Positions 12,130 through 22,748 of a stretch of 64,000 nt of DNA are shown in pieces. How positions within the stretch are numbered: position 1 is the first letter of the stretch; each line of letters opens with the position of its first letter. The notes under the pieces were generated by a model, which saw nothing but the letters and a program-made list of their open reading frames with translations, was not told the DNA's origin and did no database searches. The DNA is taken from the NCBI GenBank assembly GCA_019096195.1, contig JAGTXK010000219.1, positions 310,001 to 374,000 of the forward strand. The letters run 5' to 3'. The translations under genes were made by a program, and so were the position numbers. This DNA comes from Boletus sp. NGJ. Taxonomy: Eukaryota; Basidiomycota; Agaricomycetes; Boletales; Boletaceae.

Positions 12130-12345
12130 CTCATGTCCTTCTCTTCCTCTTCCCCCCCGCCTCCGCCTCTCCCGTCCCCCCTTCCCGTCCCCACTCCCCA
12201 CCCCTCCACGCCGATCCCAAAGCCAGAGAACAGACGTCGTCCTCCTCGCACAGTAACGCGCACGCTCCCCTCTCGCTGCCGTTCCCCCCCACCCACCCCG
12301 CCTGTCCGCTCCCCGCCTCCGCCTGTCCCTCCTGTTCCGGCCGCC
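12130..12345. promoter_or_regulatory. Pyrimidine-rich tract upstream of the chitinase gene
   Basis: The plus strand is almost pure C/T for about 200 bases (runs of TCC, CCGCCT and CCCCCAC). It lies 130-350 bp upstream of the chitinase start codon, so the sense strand is purine rich. It is likely promoter or 5' leader sequence. Long purine/pyrimidine asymmetry can form triplex DNA, but nothing here shows it does. Confidence 0.4.
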
Positions 12346-13114
12346 GTCCTCTCCTTTATCAGGCCACCACGTCGGCCATCCACCCCAAATCGCGCGTCTG
12401 CCTTTGATCTCTATCTTGATCATCAGAGGGAGGACATGTGCTGCGAATCGCAAATCGGTGGCGCGCTTGCCTGCGTGCACAATCCGACGGGACAGTGCCA
12501 CTCTTGATCATTCCATTGTATCATCTCTCCACAGAGTGCTGTGTTCCACTAATGTCGACGCTGTACCATTTCGTCCAGCCTCATCCCCTCATCAACAGTC
12601 CTTCACTCCGTACAACCATCTCTTGTAAAATCACACCCGCACTCCTTAACATTAGCCTTAATCGTACCCTACTAATCTCAATCCTGCTATACATATTTCG
12701 GACCACTCTTCATGAATCCCCTTGGCATTTCCAATCTAACAACCACGATATCATCGGTGCTTCTGCTGTCATTGTCGTTGCTTCGAACGAGGATCCGTGG
12801 CGCATCAGAGCTTCTCCGTACGTGCTTTGAATGAGAATTCGTCCTCGAGTGCTCTCAATATTCCCAACTACGGCACCCGCGCCAATCAAGTAACTTACCA
12901 GCCATGTCCTGTCACAATATCCCATAAATATGTATCATATATTGTATAGCCCAGAACAACTTGGGCGGCGGTAGGTTACGGATACAGGACTAAAAGAGAA
13001 TTTGTCAGCTAACGATACAACAAGGTCAATGTAAGAAACTTTTTTTCGTACCAAATACACTATGTTAGCCCGGCGTCCCATCCAAGATGCAAAGGTGAGC
13101 AAAGAATAACAATT
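12346..13114. other. Intergenic between two minus-strand genes
   Basis: No recognisable gene. It combines distal chitinase promoter on the left with the 3' flank of the coiled-coil gene on the right. CCAAT and TATAAAT-like words occur but cannot be assigned. Confidence 0.4.
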
Positions 13115-14284
13115 TTACAGTCCCATTCTTTCTGCCAACGTCCGATCTCCACTCGCGTATGGGTGGTTGTACCCACGATTTCTGCGGCCCGCACCACCGC
13201 CGCCAGTGCCATTTCGCCGCGAGAATCGATCTCGCTCTCGGTCGCGTTCGCGGTCCCTTTCTCGATCGCGCTCACGATCTCGAACACGCTCCTTCTCGCG
13301 CTGACGCGGACGATCCCTCTCTTGGGGTGACCGCGGCCGAGTACGCGAATCTTCGTCTACTTCCATCTTTGTGTTACTTTTGGGACGAATCTCGGATGGC
13401 GAGATGCGAGGCGAATGAGAAGGCTCATGCTTGACGGAGGCATGTGTTTTGGACGGCGGAAGCGACACATTCGACTGCGCTGGCGATATCTTGGCGTCCG
13501 AGAGACGTGGCTTCTTGTGTGCTCTAGGTCCTGTCGGAGGTGGCTTGGATAATCCATTGGTGGCCAGTGGTGGATGCGGCGAGGGATGGTATGAATCGCG
13601 AGACGACGGATGGTGTGCTTGCGAATTAATCTGCTTCTGCCGCAGCGAAGCTTGGAAGCTTTGGTACGACTTGTCCAATTCAGTCCTAAGATCCGGATGG
13701 GTGAATATCTGCGAAAAAATGGGGTCACAACGATAGCTTACGAGAGGGATGTGATGACTTGATGAGACTCTGAGAAGCGCTTGCCGTTAGCACGAGCATG
13801 TTTCAATGCGAGGAACGGTCACCTCGGAGTGCACTCTCTAGTCTATCCACCACACGGCGGAGTCCTCGTACCTCCTCTTTCAATTTCCCAGTTTCACCGT
13901 GTTTCAGCAGGTCGTACAACTCATCATTTTCCTCCTGGAGTAAGCGTACGCGTTGAGTCAACGCAGCACTGACCGTGCTTGAGGAGGAAGAACCAGCAAG
14001 TGGACCGCTCGAGGTCGTCTTGTTGACATGCGACAACAGCACAGACACCAGTGTAGGGGGTAACGTAATAGGATCCGACGTGGACGGTTGCGGTTGTACG
14101 GCCAGAAATCGGCGAAGTCGTGAAATCTCGGTCTGTAAGGGTCAGGAAAGAGGTCAACAGATGACCCAAGGAGGCATAGGCGCTCCCGAGTGGTCATTGG
14201 TCTCACAGTAAGTTCCGCAACCTGGACATCCCGTTCTCTAAGAGCAATCTCGAGCTCTATCTCTCTTGGTGTTGGCAAGTCCAT
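13115..14284 (-). CDS. Coiled-coil protein resembling the WTAP/Mum2 family, with Arg-Asp repeat tail
   Basis: Starts at ATG 14284 (MDLPTPREIELEIALRERD). After an intron it reads RLRRFLAVQPQPSTSD, SVLLSHVNKT, then a coiled coil: TQRVRLLQEENDELYDLLKH followed by GETGKLKEEVRGLRRVVDRL, then ESHQVITSL. The best splice after it (GTAAGC to GATCTTAG) gives STELDKSYQSFQASLRQKQI. The tail is Pro/Ser rich and ends with alternating Arg-Glu/Arg-Asp repeats, then GNGTGGGG-like Gly and a short conserved end. The coiled-coil block recalls WTAP/Mum2, a subunit of the mRNA N6-adenosine methyltransferase complex; RD/RE repeats are common in RNA-processing proteins. Family call is from memory of the motif and only moderate. 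TAA at 13115-13117. Confidence 0.55.
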
Positions 14285-14868
14285 GACGAGGCAGACGGAA
14301 AAGTAGCACGGGCGAACCTGCACGGAGAGAACAGGACGACGCCGCTGTGTGTTGTTGGTGGCAAGACCTAGCGCGCCGCTTCCACTTTGGGCTGTGCCGT
14401 AAATAGTAGTTGGTGGCTGTGAACTTATTCGTCCCCGCTCCGACTCTATCAAAAGGACATTGACATTGTGCTGCCAATGTCTCATATCTCCCTTTCAAAC
14501 CTTGGGACCCTCGGTGTAGCACCATCAAGTGGACAATTTTCCACGTCCGTAGGAATTTATCTTGTCAGTTACCTTTCAATGTCAGCAAAAAAAGGTTTTA
14601 CAACCTCACACTCTGTAGTCAATATAATCACTGTAGTAGCAGTAGTCTTCCTACTTGATTATAGATGGTATATCTACTACCTGAGATTACAGAGCACACA
14701 CCTCAGATGAAAAATAGAGCTCAACATAGCAAAATGTAGTATTGAAAACTTGAAATAAGTCTACTGTCATGTTACCCACACTACATAGGCAGTGTTACAT
14801 TTTTTCAGTGCACTTGTAATCATGAATGGCATTCATGAACATCTATCAAGGGACTGCACTTGTTTTCA
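14285..14868. other. Boundary between gene-rich arm and transposon-rich arm
   Basis: The first part is the promoter of the coiled-coil gene. From about 14,545 the base composition turns AT rich and all further sequence is mobile DNA or decayed genes. A small direct repeat of 14 bp (14,530-14,543) recurs at 17,119-17,132. Confidence 0.5.
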
Positions 14869-15729
14869 CTAGGGCTGCACCTGTCTCAACATTGGTATGG
14901 ACACTAGATTATGATTATTTTGACTGAGTTGCAAGCTATAGATGATGAGACGACACATACCAGCATGGTTATAAACCTGCTGCATCAGTTTTGGGACTAG
15001 ATCATGCTTGGCTGAAGCATGTGCAAAATCATTGAGAGACTGAAAGTGGGTGGTGAAGATACTAGTATATTCATTTTCCTTAAATGCAATTGGTTTGTGC
15101 AACCCAGATGTCCACTCATCAATAGTGCACTATAATTGAGTGCAAAAAGTTAGTCTATTTGTAGTCCATGATACAACACTGCATCCCTACCACTGTGAGC
15201 ATGAGTGCAAAAGCAGAAGCTGGAGAAGGATTGTAGTACTTGGCCCACTTAATTTCATTGTCAGACTTGTTCTTGAACAGAATTTCATTGATCAGTTGTT
15301 GTATTCCTTTATTCTGGTAGATGCTGTCATGTTGATCAAGTGTCAGGCCACATGTCTTCTCAATGAGATCTACATTAAGTAACTGTTAGTGGAAGGGAAG
15401 GACTATATATGTGGTAGATGAATGATGAGTTCTTCTTGAGTTCTATGGCAAGGTGGTGATTCTGTTGCTGCATCACCTATACTTGTTTCAAAGCCAAATA
15501 TTGTAGCAATCATCAGCAAATTACAACTAAGCTGCATAGTAAGGTCCCCTCTATACAGCATTGTATAGTGTATATATGCTGATAATGATCATTTGAGCCT
15601 TAAACTTGAATTGACTGTGTAAATGGATGCTCTGTGCTATAATCTGTTCTCTAAGTTAGAATACATAAGTGTAATATACCAGCTTTAATACAGTGATGTT
15701 GTGCACCAGGTTTGAGTCATGGTGCTAAT

Positions 15730-17114
15730 TGAAAGGAACAACCAATGAAGAGCTGGCAGAAGCCTATACCTGATATTCCAAGCATTGCCAACTAAGACAA
15801 TATGTGAGGAAGTGAGAGGCAATTTCAAGGCTAAGAGAGACATGGTACTCTACCAGCTACTTTATATACTGCCGATAGTGGCACATGGACCATGCTATGC
15901 TATGACATCATAGGTACTGGGTATGACATCACAGGAACAAAGAAATGTTAGTGTTCAATGGCAAAAGAGAGAAATGGTGGAATAAGATGTGTATGATATG
16001 CAAAAGGTAGTCCATAATGCTCTAGGCATGGCTACATTGTGATATGTTCAGGGATTCTAATAGAGAGATGAAATGAAAGAGAAATGAAAGAGTAATGCTT
16101 AAGGCATTGCATAGGTTGATTGTTGGATCTGGTATCAAGATAGAATCATATCAGGGATAGATTGGATCTTGTCTAATGTATCTATGGGTCTAATAAATAG
16201 GTTAATCTAGTGTTGGTTTGATTAGTACTTGTGTAGGGTACTGAGCGCTGTGTCAGGTACAGTCTATGGGCCTTGTGTGGAGACTGAGTGCTGCTTCAGG
16301 TATGTCCATGGGGTGTTGTAGTTTAGAGGTGTGCAGGCCTGTGCTTGTGGCGGTGTATGCCGGGGTTAGCTGTGAGGCTTACTTGGTGTCATAGGTGTAA
16401 CTGTTATAAACCTGACGGAACAAAACCACAAGGCTCAAACTGCTCGCAGGCTACACATGTCCTGGCTCAATGGATGAGGTGGGGAGTTGTAGTCTGAACT
16501 ATTCCTAACCCTACAATGACCAGAGTGGTCAAGGCAATGAGTTATTGGAGGAAGAGAACAAGTGGATTAGACTGGGGATTCCAGTCATGTCAAAGTACTA
16601 CTCTTATATATGTACAGGAGTGGTGCACGGACCAAGCAGTGCATGTGATAAATCTACTATGTATAGTAAGACAGAGATTAATGGGGCTGTGTGAGAAGAG
16701 CAGAAATGAAAGAGGTCGTGGATCACATGAGGTATGACATTGTCATCTGACGTCATAGGTTCTAGACCATGTCATGTGATTGTTCCCATGGTCACATGCG
16801 CAGCCACATGACTTGATGTGAGAAGAGTTTGAAGATAATTGAAAAGTAAGTGTCTGTTGTGAAAAGTTTGAAAATATTTAATATCATAACAGTAACGGGT
16901 ATGACTAGGGTACTACTAATGAAAGTGTACTTGGGTGTGGGTGATGGTGTGGTGTATCATATGGTGAAGGATATGATGAGTGACTACTCTAGATGTATGC
17001 GATGTAAGGCGAGGATGGAGTTTGGTGAATGGTAGGCAAGTGTATCATCTATGGGTAGTGTGAGAGTGTAGAGAGGGTAGCAATAAATAGTAGGTATCAC
17101 ATGTGAATGTTTCA
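15730..17114 (+). repeat. Old solo LTR, family E, with 5-bp target duplication
   Basis: Begins TGAAAGGAAC and ends GTTTCA, flanked by CTAAT at 15,725-15,729 and 17,115-17,119. It aligns along its length with the younger copy at 42,679-43,773 (opposite orientation): shared words include GGCAATTTCAAGGCTA, GGTATGACATCACAGGAAC and GTGAGTGACTACTCTA. The copy is AT shifted, as expected for an old methylated repeat, and is longer because another LTR sits inside it. Confidence 0.88.
16402..16891. repeat. Solo LTR, family F, inserted in the family E solo LTR
   Basis: 490 bp starting TGTTATAAACC and ending ATATCATAACA, with terminal inverted TGTTAT/ATAACA, flanked by GTAAC at 16,397-16,401 and 16,892-16,896. 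The younger E copy lacks this block exactly here, which confirms an insertion. No internal region is present. The parent element is not in the window. Confidence 0.8.
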
Positions 17115-17357
17115 CTAATGGACAATTTTCCATGCTACTTTGGCCTATTCAACTTTCTGGATTGCAGTTGGAAATAGAGTCTCAGTGAGTAAAATAGCAC
17201 AATAGATCTCAATGACAGTTTCGAGAACTTGGCATGTAGCCAAGTCATAATTACCTGCCTTTAGTTGACCCTTACTCTTACTCCTAGTAGTGGCTGGCTG
17301 TGGACTTAGAGCAGAGAGCTTCAGGGCTGCACATTGCTGGAGATAGGAAATGATCAT

Positions 17358-18657
17358 CTACAGTGACCACATATGTGACACTGTCACACTGATGGATGAG
17401 AATATAGTGAGGCATAATGGAGACAAGAAAAAAAATCAAGGGTATGCTGTAGAGAAGTATCATGTTCACTAGCTGGCAAGATAAATTGAAGTGATGACTG
17501 CTGGTGATCTGCACAAATTAGGAATTGTGTGGAATCATGATTTTATATTTCAGTATTATATGAAAGGCTACACTAAGACCTACTCCCCTACTGAGTTTCA
17601 TACAAATCCAACCATCTGCTGAGAAGATATGAATAAATCTTCCAGTACCACTATTATTACTAGCTATTGCTAGCTACAACTATTACTTATTCTTTAATCC
17701 TATGACTGGTATCTTTATTCTTACACTCATACAGTATAATCACATGACCCTTGCCTTGCTTAGGATGCTGTCAAAATTGTCATTCAATCATAGCATTGGT
17801 CATGAATGTACAAATGTTCACATGCACTTATTTCACATTCCAGATTCAGCTAGCACAGAACAGGTTAGGCTAAATCAATGTGAGTCAGAATATGTCATTA
17901 TGAGTCATAGCATAGTCTCATGAGACTAGACTGGTAACCAGCTATCCAAAAGAGGAAATGCTGAGGTGAAGCATTTCATTGATAGATAGACTGGTATAAT
18001 TGGTTGTGGCACAAGAGGGCTGAGCAGGTTTGCATAGGAATATGACTTTCAGCCAATCAGAGATCCTATAGATTACATCTGAAAAATTAGTTTTGAAAAC
18101 AATTTGCAGCATGTTCAAACTAATAAAGCCCCTGATCAATCAGCATGTGTGCCCACTATGACTATAATGTGATCCAATGTGAGCCATGGATTCCCTGGTC
18201 AATGCACTTCTTGATGCAATTAGATATGCTCCATTTGAAACATTGATGGAATCAATTTCAACAGAAATCAAGGATTGGCTTCTGCATGAATTCATAGAAG
18301 GTCTGAGCAACAAAGATAAGATCAAAGCCCTTTTAGTGTGTCTCATGTTAGACTTATCTTATTATCTTGCTCACTCAGCCATTATCCACCCTGCAACATT
18401 ATCTTGTAGCACTTTCTGCATTCTTGCATCTTGTACTTCAATTATTTCAGCATTCCCATTCATGCATTATGTAATCTTGTAGTGTTAGGATGCATATCGC
18501 TCAGTTGGCTTTTCCTCATTGTTCTCACACATTCATGCTTGCTGAGGTATGTTAACCAGTTGCACCACAGTTATTCCAACAAAGAAGCCATCTTTAATCT
18601 ACTATACTGTAGGGCCTTCTAGATGGCATCAAGTAGCAGATCTTCAAGAAATTCACT
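17358..18657. other. AT-rich decayed sequence
   Basis: Probably the 5' end of the DUF6532 pseudogene and the 5' end of the copia relic. Short open stretches occur (for example 18,186-18,350, DSLVNALLDAIRYAPFETL) but show no motif I recognise. No LTR boundary could be found. Confidence 0.35.
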
Positions 18658-19940
18658 ATGAATCGCATGTCTGCACCCCCCATTGTGACCTTGACTACTA
18701 CTACATCAGCTTCCATTTCTCTCACCTTTGATGATGTTGCCAAACTTTTTACAAAGAAGGTGAACACCATCATTGGAAGGAGAAAGCTGGCAGGTCTGGG
18801 ATCTGAATATGCTAACATCGCGGTCATGCAAGGTACTGAATTGAACATCAGAATCTATCCTGTAACTGGGCTCCATATGCACAAAAACAATCCCAAGGGG
18901 GTGAAATGCATCAACATGCTATGCACCAACCTCCTGTGTGCTAACAACCACAATATTGTCCACCGCTACTGGCCCAGTGGTGGCATGGAGAACAAAGCCC
19001 CCACTTGGATTCACAATAAAAGCCAAAAGTCCAAAACTGCCACAGTAGCCTGGCAACCACCTCTGATCCTGCCTCATCATTCACCCTCAATAATGTGTCT
19101 GCTGGTGAATACTAGCATGAGCTATCCTGCACCATGATTATCAAACTCTCTGATGAGGGCCTATCCACAACCTTTATCTCTATTTTGCTCAACTCTGGCA
19201 CAACATCACATCTAGTTACCAGCCAGGAGCATTTCCTGGACTTCAGAATAAAGGATAACCCAGGCATGCAGACTACCAATCATAGAATGCTATGCACCAC
19301 TGGTAGGGGAACATATGTTGCTGAACTCATCCTCAGTGGAGACAAGTACAGAGTTATGCTGCATGACTGCCTTCACACTCCCAGAATGCTCATTAACCTC
19401 TTCTTAGTAGGATGGATACTTGAGAAGGGTTGGGACTGTGAGTTGAAGGGATCACATGGCAGGGCAGTGTCTTACTGTCAACTCTTTTACAACAGAGATG
19501 TACTTGGTAGCCTACCATTAATAGGGACTCTCTGTCATGTTGACTTGCACTTTGTTCATTCTGCAGAACTTGCCTCATGCACCCCATTTCTAAAGGAAAT
19601 CTTGGCAGTGGCAAAGTCTGGGAGTATATTGGATCTATAGCATGCTTAAATAGGCCACCCAGAGGGTGAGTCAGTAAAGCACCTGCCACTGATTGCGACA
19701 GGTGTAAAAATTGACCTTGTCAAGCCACTTTTGCATTGTAAAGCATGGCCAAACACCCATGCAAACCCCACCTCCTGTTCAAAACCCCTCATATAAAGCA
19801 CATGTTGGACCTAATCCACTCCAACCTCTGTGACCTATTTCCTGTTTGGAACCCTCATACCAAACTCTACTTCATTGTCTTCCTTGATGATCATTTCCAT
19901 CTTCTCAACATTCATTTACTTGTAGGCAGCTATATGGATA
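18658..19940 (+). pseudogene. Ty1/copia Gag-Pol relic (gag C-terminus, protease, pre-integrase, integrase start)
   Basis: In order: ITLTFDDV-like gag C-terminus (ASISLTFDDVAKLF), a zinc-knuckle relic CTNLLCANNHNIVHRYWPSG followed by GMENKAPTWI, the protease core LLNSGTTSHLVTSQ, then the GAG-pre-integrase region with shifted frames (HLPLIATGVKIDLVKPLLHC in several frames), and the integrase N-terminus MLDLIHSNLCDLF, LYFIVFLDDHFHLLNIHLL. Many frameshifts and stops; integrase catalytic domain, RT and RNase H are absent. It ends near 19,940 where the next element begins, so it was probably interrupted by element B. Confidence 0.72.
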
Positions 19941-20428
19941 TACTCCTGGGTGGTAGTGGCAGTATCTATACTTATACTATTATAACTACCTCAGATAGAG
20001 GCAGGTGCAGACTTGGTTGGTTGAGTAGCAACTAGCTACTGGTGTTCAAGGAGGTAACAACTAAGCTATGAGATGAAGGTTCTCTGAGTAGAGTCAAGGA
20101 TATGACAACTAGGGTCTTTCTAGACATAGGTCAAGAGTACAATGACTAAGATCTTTCTAGGTGTGGATCAAGGGTTCAGTGACAAGGGTCTTCCTTGTCA
20201 TGGTTGTGGACTCATCTATGTAGACAAGGGCATGATGGAGAAGAAGCATTCACTTGTAAGTGGAATGATGACTTATAGAAATCTGGAGGAGACAATGTGT
20301 AAGTTCACCAAGTAGGTGTGAATTGCAAAGACAGAATGCTACTTGAGGTTTATATACATATGGAGCATAGGAAATAGATAGGTAAGCTGTGTACATGGTG
20401 AACTCTATGGAATAACATAGAAGGTGAA
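19941..20428 (-). repeat. Likely left part of element B's LTR, with three imperfect 40-bp repeats
   Basis: The target duplication GTGAA at 20,424-20,428 pairs with 44,946-44,950, so before element A1 arrived this stretch was continuous with 44,951 onward, which ends as the 3' LTR of element B. Between about 20,100 and 20,215 the word TGACTAAGATCTTTCTAGG and relatives recur three times at about 40-bp spacing. The left LTR boundary could not be placed. Confidence 0.45.
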
Positions 20429-21378
20429 TGTTATGCTGGGTAACAAGTGACACGTTCCTGAGTAATCAACCTGTTTGATTACTGGACTAGCTGGACTTGA
20501 GGGGAAAATACCTTCTGAGGCCCAATGTTCTTTGAGACTGGGGACTGATGGCTAGCTTTCACATAGAGCCTCCCTTGGGGTTGGAGCCTACTCTATGACC
20601 AATGGTGCAGTCTTGGACTTTGACAAGGGTGGTGCAGTCTTGGTAGAGGCATAGACCAATTGTATACAGGGGGCTGATGGCGGAGTCCCAGGCCTATGTT
20701 GGTACCAGTGGTGGAGTTCTGGATTTACTGTGCTGCCAGTGGTGGAGTCTGGGCTTAGTGCCAGTGGGGAGTCTGGCTTAGACGGGCAGACCTCTGTCTG
20801 CGTTGGAGTTGCCATTGGCTAGGTACGTGATCAAATGGTAACGAGGCCACACAAGTGCAAAGTGATAAGAAGGACAATCATGAGCACTATGGTGATTACC
20901 TCCAGAGCGGGTGCAGGCTTCTGAGGTGAAGTGGAACTGAGAGTGGGGTAGATTACATGGGAAGTTGTATAGATCTAGGTTAGGTTTACATGAAGGGCAG
21001 ACACCCATATATATAGGCCTTCCCTATTCAGGGCAGGCTTCATATTGTATATGGTAATACTGGAATATTACCATAAGAGATCATATCATCAGTCAAATGA
21101 AGAAAGTGGAGTACTAGGGCTGTGTGTGAGAGAACACAGCCAAGGAGGCAATGTCTATGATCAGATCAAAGGTGAAATGCATGTAAAGTGAAATAGAGTA
21201 GGGCTGTGTCACAGCCATAGTGGTGCATTGCCTAGAAGGGGGATTCTGGATGGGGCGATATCTTGTGTGGGTGTTGTGGGGGAATCCTGGATAGTTGGAG
21301 GTGTCAAAAAGAGGTCGTCCCAGAGTCCAGAGGGGTGAAGGAAGAGAAAAAGATGTACCCCCTTTCATAACCGTAACA
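20429..21378 (-). repeat. A1 3' LTR
   Basis: About 950 bp; on the plus strand starts TGTTATGCTGGG and ends CATAACCGTAACA, so in element orientation TGTTACGG...CAGCATAACA, with inverted ends. Contains the TATA region, the word AGATCTAGGTTA (plus strand, about 20,971) and degenerate repeats around GTGGTGGAGTCTGG. A polypurine tract, ACGAGGAGGGTAA in element orientation, adjoins it at 21,379-21,391. Confidence 0.85.
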
Positions 21379-21408
21379 TTACCCTCCTCGTAGTCTTGAA
21401 GTTCCATC

Positions 21409-22739
21409 TCAAGAACTTCTGTCCCCCTCGTTCTCCTCATAGTTGGTAAGGTCCCAGGAGTCGTTGAAGACTCCCTGGCTAGGACAGGTCTGGTAACCAT
21501 GTCTTTGTCCGCCACAGTAGGTGCAAGTCCTTTGTGGGCAAGCATACTGTGGATGGTTGGGGGCAACCACCTGACAGTAGGGGCACTGGTAGTAGGGGCA
21601 GGCAGGCTGAAGGTGACCTTGATGTCTGCATTCAAAACAGTGGAGGCTGGAGAGGGGAGTTTGATGGTGATGAGCTGGTCGGGCACTAGGCAGGGGATGA
21701 GGATTACCAGCCATTGAGTTGGAATGGTTGGTAGGAGAGGTGCCTGTGGTGGCCCCAGGAATGGGAACAGAGGAAGGAGGAGGGCTCCTTATTGTAGTGT
21801 CCCCCAGTGTGTTGAAAAGACCTCTGTTGTTGGGGCAAGAGGGGAGACCGGCTGAGAACACCAGGGCTTCTCATCAACAGAGAGTCCTGGTCTGACAGGA
21901 AAGGGCTGGGGGAGGAACTGGGAGGACTGGTACTGTGGTGGTTGCTTGGGAGGAGGGGTTGGAGGCCGTGGAGGAAGGGGAGGTGACAATGGTGTCATTG
22001 GGGGACTGGGCTCTCCGTGTCTCTGGAGAGTTTCTATCAATTCTGTTAATGCCTCTGATTCCGTTGACATTCTCCAGGGGTCACTCCACAACGAAAGGGG
22101 CTCGTCAAGATGGAATGGGGTAGGAGGGTGTGATGGTCAACAAGGGGGCAAAGAAAAGGCGACTTTTCTCCTCCGAGAGGGAGAGGAGGGTGGTGTGGAG
22201 GAGGCAATCATGGGTGTTGACAGGCAGAAGGGTGAGGGAATAGTTGAATCCCTCGATGAAAAGGAGTTTGAGAATAAGTTTGAGAATTTTGATGATGCTT
22301 TCTGTTGCCCTCTCTTTTTTAGACGGTCTGTTGGGCATTGAAGACATGGGAACTTGTCAAGCTTCCAGTGGTCCTGGCGAGAATGGATCAAAGTGAGGAG
22401 TAGGATCTGTAGAGAGTGACAAGTTGGACAAGGAAATCGTCACACGAGAAGAAAGGAATGGATTGAAGGGTTCTGATGGTGATGGGGTCATCGAGTACAG
22501 ACACATAGAGGTTTCGTCGGTGGATGGGGGAGAGTCGGTTAAGGCATACTGAAGAGAGGGGCGGTTGCCATCTACCAATTGGTGTGGTATGGGCAGTAGT
22601 TGATCTGGCAGAAGCAAGAGTGGGTGTTGATGTGCTGGGAAATATCAAGGTTGGAATACTGTTTCTGAAGGCGAGCTTGGGTAAGGGCAGCAGATACATG
22701 GGCTAGGAGTATGAATAGGGAGGTGTTGTCCTGGGGCAT
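21409..22739 (-). pseudogene. A1 ORF3 with zinc knuckles (degraded)
   Basis: A third ORF between pol and the 3' LTR. Starts MPQDNTSLFILLAHVSAALT (ATG at 22,739), 9 nt after the pol stop and in frame with it. The middle is Pro/Ser rich. The C-terminal part (21,861-21,409) holds CFECRHQGHLQPAC, a CX2CX4HX4C zinc knuckle, then CPYC and CTYCGGQRHGYQTC, further Cys/His pairs. Stops interrupt the middle (NW-stop-MA, SSL-stop) and are shared with the A2 copy. Function unknown; zinc knuckles suggest nucleic-acid binding. Confidence 0.62.
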
Positions 22740-22748
22740 TGATCTCCC

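Larger units (their letters stand above)
14869..17357 (-). pseudogene. DUF6532-type gene, dead, split by nested solo LTRs
   Basis: Read on the minus strand. The upstream part (17,357 to 17,115) reads GNYDLATCQVLETVIEIYCA, LLTETLFPTAIQKVE, stop, AKVAWKIVH; the family has a Trp where the stop is, so TGG became TAG. The frame is then cut by a 1,385-bp solo LTR. Beyond it (15,725 to 14,869) come IIAQSIHLHSQFKFKAQ, HDSIYQNKGIQQLINEILF, KWAKYYNPSPASAFALML, TIDEWTSGLHKPIAFKENE, and FTTHFQSLNDFAHASAKHD plus LVPKLMQQVYNHAG, all in family order. The domain function is unknown; the family is abundant in Agaricomycetes and often lies near transposons. Confidence 0.7.

Noticed and set aside
11784-12501. 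Long minus-strand open frames upstream of the chitinase signal peptide as an N-terminal extension or separate gene.
   Set aside because: They are Gly/Arg/Glu-rich translations of the pyrimidine-rich tract; the signal peptide at ATG 11,997 marks the proper start.
14530-17132. A 14-bp direct repeat, TGGACAATTTTCCA, at 14,530 and 17,119, looking like a long target duplication around a 2.6-kb insertion.
   Set aside because: The right copy is codons of the DUF6532 pseudogene (WKIVH) and the same interval holds other exons of that gene, so no insertion spans it. The word is also a near-palindrome and AT rich.
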